The notes below the pieces were generated by a model. It did not search any database and had not been told where the DNA came from. It was given only the letters and a program-made list of their open reading frames with translations. Position numbers and translations under genes: made by a program. Below, piece by piece: positions 10,600-19,740 of a stretch of 64,000 nucleotides of DNA (position 1 is the stretch's first letter; every line of letters begins with the position of its first letter). The stretch comes from Ga0077560 sp046330435 (GTDB lineage: Bacteria > Actinomycetota > Thermoleophilia > Miltoncostaeales > Miltoncostaeaceae): assembly GCA_046330435.1 (NCBI GenBank), contig JAXLST010000009.1:172716-236715 (forward strand), read 5' to 3'.

Positions 10600-10635
10600 C
10601 GGGGCGCCACTCTTCCGGGGGGTGGCGCCCCGTTT
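10600..10635 (+). terminator. Intrinsic terminator after the cold-shock gene
   Basis: Perfect 11 bp inverted repeat (10600-10610 with 10622-10632) around an 11-base loop, followed by TTT. It begins 28 bp after the cold-shock stop and also lies at the end of the convergent membrane-protein gene. Confidence 0.85.
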
Positions 10636-10647
10636 CGCATTCCGGGG

Positions 10648-11190
10648 TCAGAAGGACGTCGGCCCGCGGGGTTCCTTGTTCTCCTCCCAGTCCCCCGACG
10701 ACGTCGTGGCCGGCGGCTCGCGCCTGCCCACCGTCCGGGCGAAGAACTGGTAGGACTGGCTCAGGAGCGCGTCGCCCAGGTTGACCGGGGCCCGCCAGAG
10801 GGCCCAGTACAGGACGTACTGGAACGGTGAGATCGTCCCGATCTTGGGGTGCTTGCTCTTGCTGACCGGGGGATGGGCCTGCACCAGCAGGTAGGTGGTG
10901 CCCGCCTTGTGCTCCGGGAGCTCGCGCTTGTCGATCGGCCACTTGAAGCCGTCGTTCTTGAGTGTCGGGATCTGGGTGCCCTTGCGCAGCCAGTCGATGC
11001 CGAACTCGAACGACGCGAGGATCACGAAGATCAGCGCGAAGAAGACCAGCAGGCCCCAGCGCGACCAGAGGTGCCCCGTGAAGAGCGCGACGACCTCGAG
11101 GATGATCACCCACCCCAGCACCCAGGACGCCGCCCGCCACCATTCCGACTTGTCGTCGGGGCCGGTCGGCATCTTGGGGGGCGAGCTCAC
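10648..11190 (-). CDS. Hypothetical protein with two N-terminal membrane helices
   Basis: 180 residues, not recognised. The N-terminus is cytoplasmic-looking and rich in Pro/Lys. Two hydrophobic helices at about residues 20-38 and 45-62 (rich in Trp and Phe) are followed by a soluble, Lys/Pro-containing C-terminal part of about 115 residues. The GTG start overlaps the stop of the upstream 62-residue membrane protein as GTGA, so the two are translationally coupled and may form a membrane pair. An ATG six codons downstream is an alternative start. Confidence 0.72.
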   Translation of the reverse strand: MSSPPKMPTGPDDKSEWWRAASWVLGWVIILEVVALFTGHLWSRWGLLVFFALIFVILASFEFGIDWLRKGTQIPTLKNDGFKWPIDKRELPEHKAGTTYLLVQAHPPVSKSKHPKIGTISPFQYVLYWALWRAPVNLGDALLSQSYQFFARTVGRREPPATTSSGDWEENKEPRGPTSF

Positions 11191-11375
11191 CTCGTTCCGA
11201 TCGTCGCCCGGTCGGAGTTGTCGAGCCTCAGGCCGTCACCGGTCGAGTAGAAGCACCCGACGCCCTTGATGCACAGACCACCGCCGATGAGCCCGTTGGT
11301 GACCAGCAGGATCAGGACGAGCAGGAAGCCGATCCAGACGAAGACTTTGTTCACGGGGGTGCCCTTCGACGCCAT
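11187..11375 (-). CDS. Small single-span membrane protein
   Basis: 62 residues with one hydrophobic helix (about residues 10-32) and two cysteines shortly after it (CIKGVGC), which could form a disulfide outside the membrane. GGAGGAG lies 7 bp before the ATG, strong support for translation. The stop codon overlaps the next gene (GTGA). It is divergent from the CBS-domain gene. No family recognised. Confidence 0.72.
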   Translation of the reverse strand: MASKGTPVNKVFVWIGFLLVLILLVTNGLIGGGLCIKGVGCFYSTGDGLRLDNSDRATIGTR

Positions 11376-11430
11376 CCATGGGACTCCTCCCGGGCACGGT
11401 ACAGGCGCGGGCCGCCGGTAGATTCCCGGC

Positions 11431-12168
11431 ATGGCGGATTCGACACGCTCCAATGCCGACCGCTTCCTGGCGGCGTTCCGGACCATCGAGGATCTGCTCA
11501 CCCGCGACGCGGAGCGCAACGGCGGGAACCACCGCCGGACCTTCGGCGAGCTGGTGGAGGGCTCGGGCCGCCCGGCGGTGCAGCACTTCCGCCGTGAGCT
11601 GCGCGAGCTGCAGGAGCTGCGCAACGCGATCGTCCACAAGGCGACGCGCGACGGCCGGCCCATCGCGGAGCCCCACGACGACACGGTGGACCTCATCGAG
11701 GGCATCGCCCAGCGCATGGCGGAACCGCCGCCGGCGCTCACGATCGCCGCGCGAGACGTGATCGTGTGCCATCCCCATGACGACGTGGGGATGGTCGCCA
11801 TGCGCATGCGCTCGCGGGGTGTGTCGACGATGCCGGTGCTGGACCGCGGGGAGGTGGTGGGGCTGCTCACCTCCGACACGATCACCCGCTGGATGGCGGC
11901 GGAGCTCGAGGCCGGCCGCGGGCTGCTGGAGACCGCGCCCGTACGGGAGGTGCTCGCGCACGCCGAGCACCCCGACGAGCACGCGATCCTGCCGCAGGGC
12001 GCCTCGGCCTACGAGGCCCTGGCGCTGTTCCGCCGCGGCCTGGAGTCGGGCCGCACGCCGCGGGCGGTGCTGATCACCGCCACCGGCACCGAGACCGGGC
12101 GCGTGCAGGGGCTGCTCACCCCGGCCGACATGCCCCGGCTGCTGGAGCTCGCCGGGGCCCTGGGCTGA
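11431..12168 (+). CDS. CBS-domain protein with HEPN-like RNx3H motif
   Basis: 245 residues. Residues 1-90 are helical and contain RNAIVH (R64, H69), which matches the RNx3H signature of HEPN-fold nucleases and nucleic-acid-binding proteins. From about residue 105 two CBS motifs follow (VIVCHPHDDVGMVAMRMR...STMPVLDRGEVVGLLTSD and a second near 180-240), a pair that commonly binds adenine nucleotides. The CBS pair is a confident call; the HEPN resemblance is inference from one short motif and the helical context. It converges on the LEA-like gene across a hairpin. Confidence 0.82.
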   Translation: MADSTRSNADRFLAAFRTIEDLLTRDAERNGGNHRRTFGELVEGSGRPAVQHFRRELRELQELRNAIVHKATRDGRPIAEPHDDTVDLIEGIAQRMAEPPPALTIAARDVIVCHPHDDVGMVAMRMRSRGVSTMPVLDRGEVVGLLTSDTITRWMAAELEAGRGLLETAPVREVLAHAEHPDEHAILPQGASAYEALALFRRGLESGRTPRAVLITATGTETGRVQGLLTPADMPRLLELAGALG

Positions 12169-12175
12169 GCCCCGT

Positions 12176-12199
12176 CCCGCCGGCCCGGCCGCCGGCGGG
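12176..12199. terminator. Hairpin between convergent CBS and LEA-like genes
   Basis: 8 bp GC arms (12176-12183 and 12192-12199) with an 8-base loop in the 42 bp between two convergent stop codons. No T-run. Confidence 0.5.
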
Positions 12200-12210
12200 G
12201 AGGCGGGGGC

Positions 12211-12471
12211 TCAGGCGTCCTGCTTGCCCGGCTCCTTGAGCGACTCCACGGCGGCCTTCGCCTTGTCGGAGATGCTGCCCTCGCCGGTGGCGATGTCCTT
12301 CAGCTCCGAGGCCTCCTCGGCCACGGTCCCGGCCACGTCCTTGGCCTTCTCGCTCACGTCGCCGGCGATGTCCTTCGCCTTCTCGGTGGCCTCCGCGGCG
12401 ACTTCCTTCGCCTTGTCGGCGACGTCGCCGGCCAGGTCCTTCGCCTTGTTGACCAGATCGTCCAGGCCCAT
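12211..12471 (-). CDS. LEA-like amphipathic repeat protein
   Basis: 86 residues built from degenerate 11-residue repeats of the form KAK(D/E)xAxxxxE, in the manner of group 3 late embryogenesis abundant proteins and CsbD-like stress proteins. Such proteins are disordered in water, fold into helices on drying and protect proteins or membranes; that role is inferred here. It lacks cysteine, tryptophan and a signal peptide. AAAGGAA lies 6 bp before the ATG. It is monocistronic. Confidence 0.8.
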   Translation of the reverse strand: MGLDDLVNKAKDLAGDVADKAKEVAAEATEKAKDIAGDVSEKAKDVAGTVAEEASELKDIATGEGSISDKAKAAVESLKEPGKQDA

Positions 12472-12590
12472 CGGGGGTTCCTTTCACACGCGGTCGTCGA
12501 GCGGGGGTCCGCCCGCCCGCCAATCCTCCCACAGCCGCGGGGGCCGGTGACGGCCGACGGCGTCCCCCGCGGCGTGCCAGCATCCCGGGC

Positions 12591-13745
12591 GTGGATCCCC
12601 GCGCCGACCGCCTGTCCCGCATCGCGCCGTTCGAGGTGATGGAGGTCCTCGCGCTCGCGCAGCGCCTGGAGGCCGAGGGCAACGACGTGATCCACCTGGA
12701 GGTGGGGGAGCCGGACTTCCCGACCCCCGAGCGCGTGGTGGAGGCCGCCGCACGCGCCATGCGGGACCGGCCCATGGGCTACACGCCGGCGCTGGGGCTG
12801 CCGGAGCTGCGGGAGGCGATCTCCGGCTGGTACGCCGCGGCGCTGGGGGCGGACGTCGCCCCGGAGCGGATCGTGGTGACCAGCGGGTCGAGCGCGGCGC
12901 TGCTGCTGGCCCTCGGGGCGGCCGTCAACCCGGGCGACCGGGTCGCGATGGGGGACCCGGGCTACCCGTGCAACCGGCACTTCGCCGCGTTCGTGGAGGG
13001 CGACCCGCTGCTGGTGCCGACGCACCACGAGACCGCCTACCAGCTCACCGCCGAGCTCCTGGAGGCGGCGTGGGACCCCGGGGTGCGCGCGGTGATCGCC
13101 GCGTCGCCGTCCAACCCGACGGGGACGCTGGTGCCGCTGCCGGAGTGGCGCCGCCTCGCCGCCCTCTGCGCGGACCGCGGCGCGGTGCTGATCGCCGACG
13201 AGATCTACCAGGGGCTCACCTACGGCCGGGACCCGGAGACCGTGCTGTCGGTGTCCGACGACGTGGTCGTGGTCAACAGCTTCTCGAAGTACTTCCAGAT
13301 GACCGGCTGGCGCGTGGGGTGGCTGGTGGTGCCCCCGGGCTGGGTGCGGGACATCGAGAAGCTCGCCCAGAACCTGTTCATCTGCGCCCCGGCGCCCGCC
13401 CAGCACGCGGCCCTCGCCGCGCTGGAGCCCGAGACCATCGCGGTCCTGGAGGAGCGGCGCGCCGAGCTGCACCGCCGCCGGGACGTCCTGCTGGCCGAGC
13501 TGCCGCGCACCGGCCTGCGGGTGCGGGCCCAGCCGGAGGGGGCGTTCTACGTCTACGCCGACAGCTCCGAGGTGGCGCCCGACAGCTTCGCGCTGGCGGC
13601 CCGCCTGCTGCGCGAGCGGCACGTCGCGCTCACCCCGGGCCGCGACTTCGGGGTCGCCGCGCCGGAGCGCCACATCCGCATCGCCTACACCCAGCCGGTG
13701 GACCGGCTGCGGGAGGCCGTGGACCGCATCGCCGCCGCGGTCTGA
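12591..13745 (+). CDS. PLP-dependent class I/II aminotransferase
   Basis: Fold-type I aminotransferase of 384 residues. It has the substrate-side VGEPDFPTP, the ASPSNPTGT loop, the cofactor aspartate in LIADEIYQGLTY, and the PLP lysine in NSFSKYFQMTGWRVGW. The C-terminal arginine region (RHIRIAY) is present. It resembles aspartate/tyrosine/aromatic aminotransferases and MalY/AspC-like relatives; the exact amino-acid substrate is not decided. The start is the GTG at 12591. Confidence 0.92.
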   Translation: MDPRADRLSRIAPFEVMEVLALAQRLEAEGNDVIHLEVGEPDFPTPERVVEAAARAMRDRPMGYTPALGLPELREAISGWYAAALGADVAPERIVVTSGSSAALLLALGAAVNPGDRVAMGDPGYPCNRHFAAFVEGDPLLVPTHHETAYQLTAELLEAAWDPGVRAVIAASPSNPTGTLVPLPEWRRLAALCADRGAVLIADEIYQGLTYGRDPETVLSVSDDVVVVNSFSKYFQMTGWRVGWLVVPPGWVRDIEKLAQNLFICAPAPAQHAALAALEPETIAVLEERRAELHRRRDVLLAELPRTGLRVRAQPEGAFYVYADSSEVAPDSFALAARLLRERHVALTPGRDFGVAAPERHIRIAYTQPVDRLREAVDRIAAAV

Positions 13746-13762
13746 CCGGCGGGCCGGCGGGC

Positions 13763-13785
13763 CCGGGACGGGCGCCCGTTCCCGG
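13763..13785 (+). terminator. Hairpin after the aminotransferase gene
   Basis: Stem of 6 + 5 bp with a single bulged T and essentially no loop, 18 bp after the stop codon. It has no T-run. Confidence 0.4.
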
Positions 13786-13815
13786 CGACCGGCGGATCTG
13801 CGAGGATCACCCGCG

Positions 13816-14397
13816 ATGGCTGATCAGGCGCCACCCCCGCCGCCTCCGCCGCCGGCCCGGGCACGCCCGGACTGGGGCAGGCGGCTGCTCCTCGCGGCGA
13901 TCGCGATCGTCGTGGTCGTGCTCATCGCGCTCGCCGCGTCGGCGATCGTGCCGCGCTGGTGGGCCCACCGCGTGGGCGACCAGGTCAACGGCAGCATGTT
14001 CGCGGGCTTCGGCCTCGGGCTGCTGTACGGCCTCATCTTCACGGCCCTCCCGCTCATCGTGCTCTGGTACACGTTCCACCGCCGCCGCCCCTGGAAGGTC
14101 TGGGCGGGCGGGCTGGTGCTGGCGCTCATCGTCGCGCTGCCGAACCTCATGACCCTCGCGATCGTCGTGGGCACCGGGAACGCGGCCCACGGGGGCGAGC
14201 GCACCATGGACGTGGAGGCCCCGCTGTTCCGCGGCTTCAGCCTGGTGGGCGCGCTGCTCGCCGTGGCCGCCGTCGGGTTCTGGCGCTACCAGCGGTTCAG
14301 CCACGTGCGCACCCGGCGGCAGAACGCCAGGCTGCGGAAGGACCTGGACGCCGCCCGGACGCCCCCGGCGGACGCCGGCGAGGGCGGATCGCAGTGA
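13816..14397 (+). CDS. Hypothetical four-helix membrane protein with Pro-rich N-terminus
   Basis: 193 residues. A run of prolines near the N-terminus is followed by about four hydrophobic helices (about residues 24-46, 58-80, 94-120 and 135-155) and a basic, charged C-terminal tail. The ATG has GAGGA about 10 bp upstream. The stop overlaps the start of the next membrane protein (GTGA), so the two are coupled. No family recognised. Confidence 0.72.
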   Translation: MADQAPPPPPPPPARARPDWGRRLLLAAIAIVVVVLIALAASAIVPRWWAHRVGDQVNGSMFAGFGLGLLYGLIFTALPLIVLWYTFHRRRPWKVWAGGLVLALIVALPNLMTLAIVVGTGNAAHGGERTMDVEAPLFRGFSLVGALLAVAAVGFWRYQRFSHVRTRRQNARLRKDLDAARTPPADAGEGGSQ

Positions 14398-15257
14398 CCT
14401 CCGACGGCGAGCTGGACACCCGCGTCCGCCCGCCCGACGCCGACGACGGCCGCCCGAGCTGGTACCGCGAGCAGCTGGAGCGGCTGAAGGCCCTCACCGA
14501 CGACGAGGACCTGGACGCGTACCTCGCGCGGGTCGAGCCCCGGGGGCCCCGGGAGCAGGAGATGCTCGCCGAGCTCGCCTCGCACCAGCCGGTGCTGGCG
14601 ATGCCCGAGCAGTTCCTGCCCGCCCACCACCGCGCCGTGCGGTCGCTGGAGGCGGTGCGGCGGCACGGCTTCCGGCGCCCCGTGCTGCGCAATCTCGGTC
14701 CGTTCACCACGATCGCGCGCTACCCGATCGAGCTCGTGGCCCGCTACATCGTGGTGTCGTACGTGCAGCAGGTGAGCACCGACCTGCGCAACCTCTACCG
14801 GCTGCGCGAGGCCCAGGCGCCCCTGGGGACGATCGAGAACCGCCGCCTGCGGCGCGCCCGGCGCGACGCGGAGGACATGCGCACCGTCTTCCAGGGCCGC
14901 ACCATCGGGCTCCCGACGTTCCTGCTCGGCGGCGCGCTCGTGCCCGTCGCGGCGTCGCTGTCGAACGCGGCGTCCGGCGTGACCTCCGACCGCGGTTGGC
15001 CGTTCGTCGTCGCCACCGTCATCGGGCTGCTGGTGGCCGCATTCGTGAGCTGGGTGGTGCTCCGCGGCGCAGCGCTCGCCCACCGGCGCATCCAGATCGC
15101 CACGCGCGTCCCCCTGGAGCGCCTGTGGCAGACCATCGGCTCGGCGGGCAAGCCGCCGAGGGACGACGGATCCACGTTCGCGCTCCTCGCGATCCTGGTG
15201 ACCGTCGGGGCGTGGCTGGTGTTCCCGCTGCTGGTCCTCTTCGCGGTCGTCGGCTGA
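14394..15257 (+). CDS. Hypothetical membrane protein
   Basis: 287 residues, not recognised. The first ~150 residues are charged and helical (many Arg, Glu and Leu), probably cytoplasmic and possibly coiled. Three hydrophobic helices follow (about 170-190, 200-225 and 260-285). The GTG start overlaps the preceding membrane-protein stop by 4 nt. A strong hairpin follows 2 bp after the stop. The longer open frame upstream is the neighbour read in another frame. Confidence 0.7.
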   Translation: MTSDGELDTRVRPPDADDGRPSWYREQLERLKALTDDEDLDAYLARVEPRGPREQEMLAELASHQPVLAMPEQFLPAHHRAVRSLEAVRRHGFRRPVLRNLGPFTTIARYPIELVARYIVVSYVQQVSTDLRNLYRLREAQAPLGTIENRRLRRARRDAEDMRTVFQGRTIGLPTFLLGGALVPVAASLSNAASGVTSDRGWPFVVATVIGLLVAAFVSWVVLRGAALAHRRIQIATRVPLERLWQTIGSAGKPPRDDGSTFALLAILVTVGAWLVFPLLVLFAVVG

Positions 15258-15258
15258 A

Positions 15259-15292
15259 CCGGGCGGCGCCCCGGTCAGGGGGCGCCGCCCGG
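15259..15292. terminator. Bidirectional terminator between convergent genes
   Basis: Perfect 14 bp inverted repeat (15259-15272 with 15279-15292) with a 6-base loop, filling the gap between the membrane-protein stop (+) and the sugar-dehydrogenase stop (-). Confidence 0.8.
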
Positions 15293-15299
15293 CCGGCCG

Positions 15300-17719
15300 T
15301 CACCGGCGGCGCAGCGGCACCGTGCGCGCGGTGGTCCAGGCGCCGGAGGCCGAGGCGCGCACGCGCAGACGCAGCGCGGCGAAGCCGCGGTCGCGCACGG
15401 AGATGCGGATGGAGCCGCGGCCGAGCCCGGCGGCGCCGACGGTGCGCCAGGTGCGTCCACGCGGGCCTGGACCGCGACGCGCGCGGCGCGGTTCGGCCCG
15501 GCGACCCGGGCGGAGATGACGATGCGGCCGTTCACGCGCGCCACCCGCAGGCGGGCGAGCCGCGGCGCGGCCGGGGCGGGCGCCGGGGTGGAGGACGGGT
15601 CCCGTCCCTCGGGCGTCGACGCGCTGCCGTAGCGCACGGTCACGGTCTGGGCCGCGGCGGGGGTGGTGAACGCCACCCGGTTCGCGGCGACCAGCCCGGA
15701 GCCGGTGTCGATGCCGCGCAGCACGTACTGGACGCCGCCGACCGTGACGGTGGAGGGCGCCGACAGGGTGTGCTCCTGGCCGATCGCCGAGGGGCGGACG
15801 TGCGGCGTGGTGCGCGCCTGCCCGTCCAGCACCACCTGCACCCCGGCCGGCGAGCTCGCGAGCGTGAGGTCGCGGGTCTCGGGCAGCAGCTCCTGCGACA
15901 CCGTCGTGGAGCCGTTGAGGCTGTCGGTCGCCGTCGCCCGGATCTCGTAGTGCACGCTGTCGCCGTGCTGGTCGGACACCACCGTGCCGCCGGCACCGGT
16001 GTGGCCGGCGTCGTAGTGCAGGTGGTCGAGGTGGTGGATCACGATCTCCCAGCCGATCTTGGCGGCCGGGATGGCGCCGTCCTCGGGGTCGGTCGCCGAG
16101 ATGGTGAACGGGATCGCGTCGCCGATGCGGTAGGTGGTGCGCGGCACCGAGATCGTCACCGACGGGCGGGTGTTCCCGGAGTCCACCGGCACCGTGGCCG
16201 TGGCCGTCGCGCCCTGCTGGTCCTTCACGGTCAGCGTGGCGGTGTACGAGCCCTTGGCGTAGGTGTGGGTGACCGTGGCGCCGGTCGCCGTGGAGCCGTC
16301 CCCGAGCTTCCACGCGTAGGTGAGCGTGGTGCCGGGGTCGGGGTCGGTGGAGCCCGCGGCGCTGAGCGTGGTGGTGAGCGGCGCCGCGCCGGACGCGGGC
16401 GTCGCCTTCGCGACGGCCACCGGCGGGTTGTTCGAGCTGATGTATGCGATCTCGCGGATCTCGCCGGTCGAGATGCTCGCGTAGGCGATGGTGCCGGCGG
16501 GCGTGGTCTGGATGTCCACGGGGTTGCCCCAGGAGCCGGCGGTGCCGAAGTTCTCCAGGCCGCTCTGCGGCCGGTAGAGCATGAACTTGTCGAGGCTGTA
16601 GTCGGCGAGGAACACCGCGCCGCGGTACTGCGCCGGGTAGGCGGTGCCGCGGTACATGGGGCCGCCGGTGATGGACCCGCCCTGGTTGCCGGCGTGCGAG
16701 AGGGCGACCAGCGGCCCCGCGCTGCCGGCGCCGGTGCCGCCCTCGGCGGGCGAGTACACCGATGCGCAGGTGGCGGCGGTGGCCGGGTCGGTGGCGTAGC
16801 CCACCTGCTTGACCGGGCCGGTGTTCGCGCCCTCGTAGCAGGGCCACCCGTAGTTGCGGTCCCGGTCGGGGTTCGTGCCGTCGGGGGAGACGACGTCGAG
16901 CTCCTCCCAGTCGTTCCAGCCGACGTCCGCCACGTAGACCGCGCCCGTCTGGGAGTCGAGCCCGAAGCGGAACGGGTTCCGGAACCCGCGGGCCATCACC
17001 CGCGACCGGACGGAACCGGGGTTCGCGGCGTTGTAGTACGGGTTGTCCGGGACGCCGTTGCCGGTGGCCGGGTCGATGCGCAGCAGCTTGCCGGCGAGGC
17101 TGTCGAGGTCCTGGCTGCGCAGGGCCAGGGGGTCCACGTCCTTGAACGTCGCGCCGTCACCGAGGGCGATGAGCAGCCGCCCCTGAGGGTCGAGGCGCAG
17201 CCCGCCGCCGACGTGGTTGATGGGGGTCACCTCCAGCCCGCTCACCAGCACGCGCCGGCTCGCGAGGTCGGCCCGCAGGGGGTTCGCGGCCGACGGCCGG
17301 TAGGCCGCCACGATGACCTCCGCACGGTTGACGCTGTCCGGCGACGCGGGGTTCACCTCGCGGGTGTACAGCACGTACACCTCGCCGGAGGCGCCCACCG
17401 CGAGGCCCAGCAGCCCGCCGTCGTTCCCCGAGTTCGCCTCGGCGCGCAGGTCCAGGAAGACCTCGTTCGCCCCGTTGTTGACGATGCGGACCCGGCCGTC
17501 CTTCTCGGCGACCAGCATCCGGCCGTCCGGCCGGTAGGCGAACGCCGTGGGGAGCGCGAACCCGGAGGCGACGGTCCGCAGCGAGAAGCCGGAGGGCGGG
17601 CCGGCGGAGGCGGGGCCCACGGCGGCGATGCCGACCAGGGCGAGGCTCATCCCTCCCGCGGCGATCAGGGCGGACAGGGAGAGCGCCGCACGGCGGCGGC
17701 GGGGGCGGCACATGGACAT
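15300..17719 (-). CDS. Secreted PQQ-type sugar dehydrogenase with PKD domain, frameshifted near the 3' end
   Basis: Exported soluble aldose (glucose/sorbosone) dehydrogenase-like six-bladed propeller. The Arg-rich signal peptide (residues 1-39, ending PASA) is followed by the propeller to about residue 425, with NHVGGGLRLDPQGRLLIALGDG and ARGFRNPFRFGLD. A PKD domain (about 430-510) and further beta-rich segments come after. GAGG lies 7 bp before the ATG at 17719. The main frame loses sense at about 15456, and the natural continuation (GRTWRTVG...RTVPLRRR) is in the next frame, ending at 15300; one missing base in GTGGACGC explains it. Cofactor and substrate are inferred. Confidence 0.8.
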
Positions 17720-17795
17720 CGGGCACCTCGGGCACGGGGTGGACGTCTCCCGATCGGCGGTACCCGTTCCGTCCTGAGCGATGCGGCACACGCCG

Positions 17796-17829
17796 GGGCC
17801 GGACGTCCCGTGGGAGGGACATCCGGCCC
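17796..17829 (-). terminator. Hairpin terminator downstream of chemoreceptor 1
   Basis: 14 bp stem with one mismatch (17796-17809 with 17816-17829) and a 6-base loop, 15 bp beyond the chemoreceptor stop on the minus strand. GC-rich, no clear T-run. Confidence 0.6.
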
Positions 17830-17843
17830 GCGCCGTGCGGTGC

Positions 17844-19628
17844 TTAGTCCTTCGGCTCCTGGTAGCGGCGCTCCAGGTGCTGCTCGACGGTGCGCGGTCG
17901 GCCGCGCTTGTCGGGGGCACCCGGGTTCCACACCGAGTAGCGGGAGACCATCCCCACCAGCACCTCCGCCGTGGACGTGAGCCCGAGCGCGGTCTCCTCG
18001 ACCCGCTGCGTGCCCGCGGCCGTCTCGCCGGAGGACGCCGCGACCTGCTGTGCGGCGGCCGCGTTCTGCTCGCTCACCGACGCGACCGCGGCGATGCCCT
18101 CGCGAACGGCACGGGTGCCGCTGCTCAGGTCGCCCGCGGCGGCCGCGACGTCGCCCACCTCGGCGGTGAGCCCGGCGACGTCGCCGGAGATCGTCTGGAA
18201 CGCCTCCCGGGCCTCGCCGGCCCGGCGGACGCCCTCGGCGACCTCCCGCTTGCCCTCCTCCATCGCGGAGACGGCCCGGCCGGTCTCGTTCTGGATGTCG
18301 CCGACGATCGCGGCGATCGACCCGGCCTGCTCCTGCGTGGACTCGGCGAGCTGGCGCACCTCTTCGGCCACGACCGCGAAGCCGCGGCCGTGCTCGCCGG
18401 CCCGCGCCGCCTCGATGGCGGCGTTGAGGGCCAGGAGGTTCGTCTGGGCGGCGATGTCGGTGATGGTGGCCACGATCGCCCCGATGTCGTCGCTCTTGGA
18501 GCCGAGCCCCTCGACGACCTCGGCGGTGCGGCCCACCGCCTGCTCGATGCGGTCCATGACCTCCGCGGTGCGGGCCATGGCCTGTGCACCCTCGGCGGCC
18601 GTGGCGTCCGCCCGGCGGGCGGCCTCCGCGAGCCGGTCGGCGCCGCCGGCGACGGCCTCCACGCGGGTGGCCATGTCCTGCGCCTCCTGCGTGACGCGCA
18701 TCGCGTCCGACGCCTGGTTGCTGGAGGCGTTCGCGACCACGTCGATCGTGGTGGCGACCTCCGCGACCGCGCGGCCGGCGTCGCCGGCGGTCTCCGACAG
18801 CTCTCCGGCCGTGCCCAGCAGGTTGCGGCCGGCCTCGCCCACGGAGCGGACGATGTCGTGGAACGTCGCCATGAGCGCGTTGAACGCGTGGGCGAGGTCG
18901 CCGATCTCGTCGACCCGGCTGGCGTCCACGCGGGCGGTCAGATCGCCGCCGTGCGCGATGGACATCATGTGGGCCTGCAGCCGCCCGAGACGGCGGGTGA
19001 TGTTGCGGGTCTCCAGCACGCCGAGCCCCGCGGCGAGGGCGACGGCGAGGAGCGCCAGGACGCCCAGCAGGAGGCGCACGGAGCCGACGGCGTCGTCGGT
19101 CGCGACGGCCCCGGCCCTGGCCTCCGCGTCGCCCAGCTGCGTGAGGCCGTTGGCGAGCTCGTCGCCCTTGGCGTTGAGCTCGTCGTTCTCGAAGGCGACG
19201 GCCTCCTGGACGCGCCCGGCCTCGAGGAGGGTGCGCAGGCGCGCGTCCATCTCGGTCCACTGGGCGTACGTGTCCTTGACCTTGGTGAAGGCGGCGCGGC
19301 CCTGCTCGTCCCCGATCGAGCGGTCAAGGTTCGCGAAGGCCTCCTCGAAGGCCGCGACATCGCCCTCGTGCATGTCGCTGCCGTCGTCGTTCAGCACGCG
19401 CGAGCGGCCGCCCAGGGCGGCGTTCTGCGCCTGCGAGACGCGCATGTTGTAGGCGGCGGCCGCCGCGGCGTGCGCGCTGGCCGATGTGGCGGCGTACCGG
19501 GTCTGCTCACCGGTGACGCTGCCGATCCTCACCCAGCCGACGGTGAGGGCCGCCAGGAAGACGGCTGCGGTGATGGCGAAGGCCAGGGCCAGTCGTTGGC
19601 CCACCTTCAGCCGGTGCACGAGGTGCAT
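17844..19628 (-). CDS. Methyl-accepting chemotaxis protein (tandem copy 1)
   Basis: Transmembrane chemoreceptor of 594 residues. TM1 is at 13-33, an extracytoplasmic four-helix-type sensor at about 35-183, TM2 at 184-205, then HAMP, then the coiled signalling domain whose hairpin tip reads AAQTNLLALNAAIEAARAG. The tip contacts CheA and CheW. It ends in an unusual basic tail (DKRGRPRTVEQHLERRY). Its neighbour at 19741 has the same length and architecture, so the two are tandem duplicates. Only one ATG fits the start, and GGAGG is rather distant at 12 bp. The ligand is unknown. Confidence 0.94.
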   Translation of the reverse strand: MHLVHRLKVGQRLALAFAITAAVFLAALTVGWVRIGSVTGEQTRYAATSASAHAAAAAAYNMRVSQAQNAALGGRSRVLNDDGSDMHEGDVAAFEEAFANLDRSIGDEQGRAAFTKVKDTYAQWTEMDARLRTLLEAGRVQEAVAFENDELNAKGDELANGLTQLGDAEARAGAVATDDAVGSVRLLLGVLALLAVALAAGLGVLETRNITRRLGRLQAHMMSIAHGGDLTARVDASRVDEIGDLAHAFNALMATFHDIVRSVGEAGRNLLGTAGELSETAGDAGRAVAEVATTIDVVANASSNQASDAMRVTQEAQDMATRVEAVAGGADRLAEAARRADATAAEGAQAMARTAEVMDRIEQAVGRTAEVVEGLGSKSDDIGAIVATITDIAAQTNLLALNAAIEAARAGEHGRGFAVVAEEVRQLAESTQEQAGSIAAIVGDIQNETGRAVSAMEEGKREVAEGVRRAGEAREAFQTISGDVAGLTAEVGDVAAAAGDLSSGTRAVREGIAAVASVSEQNAAAAQQVAASSGETAAGTQRVEETALGLTSTAEVLVGMVSRYSVWNPGAPDKRGRPRTVEQHLERRYQEPKD

Positions 19629-19681
19629 ATGGGGGTCGACCTCCGTGTCGACGAGAAGCTGCGGAACTGCACCTCGAATGT

Positions 19682-19717
19682 CGTCCGGGCGGGGCCCCGC
19701 CTTGAGGCCCCCGGACG
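19682..19717 (-). terminator. Hairpin between the tandem chemoreceptor genes
   Basis: 8 bp arms (19682-19689 and 19710-19717) enclose a smaller GC palindrome; it lies 24 bp beyond the stop of the upstream receptor. It may terminate that gene or regulate read-through into copy 1. Confidence 0.45.
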
Positions 19718-19740
19718 ATCGTCCGTCCTGTTTTCTGGAC

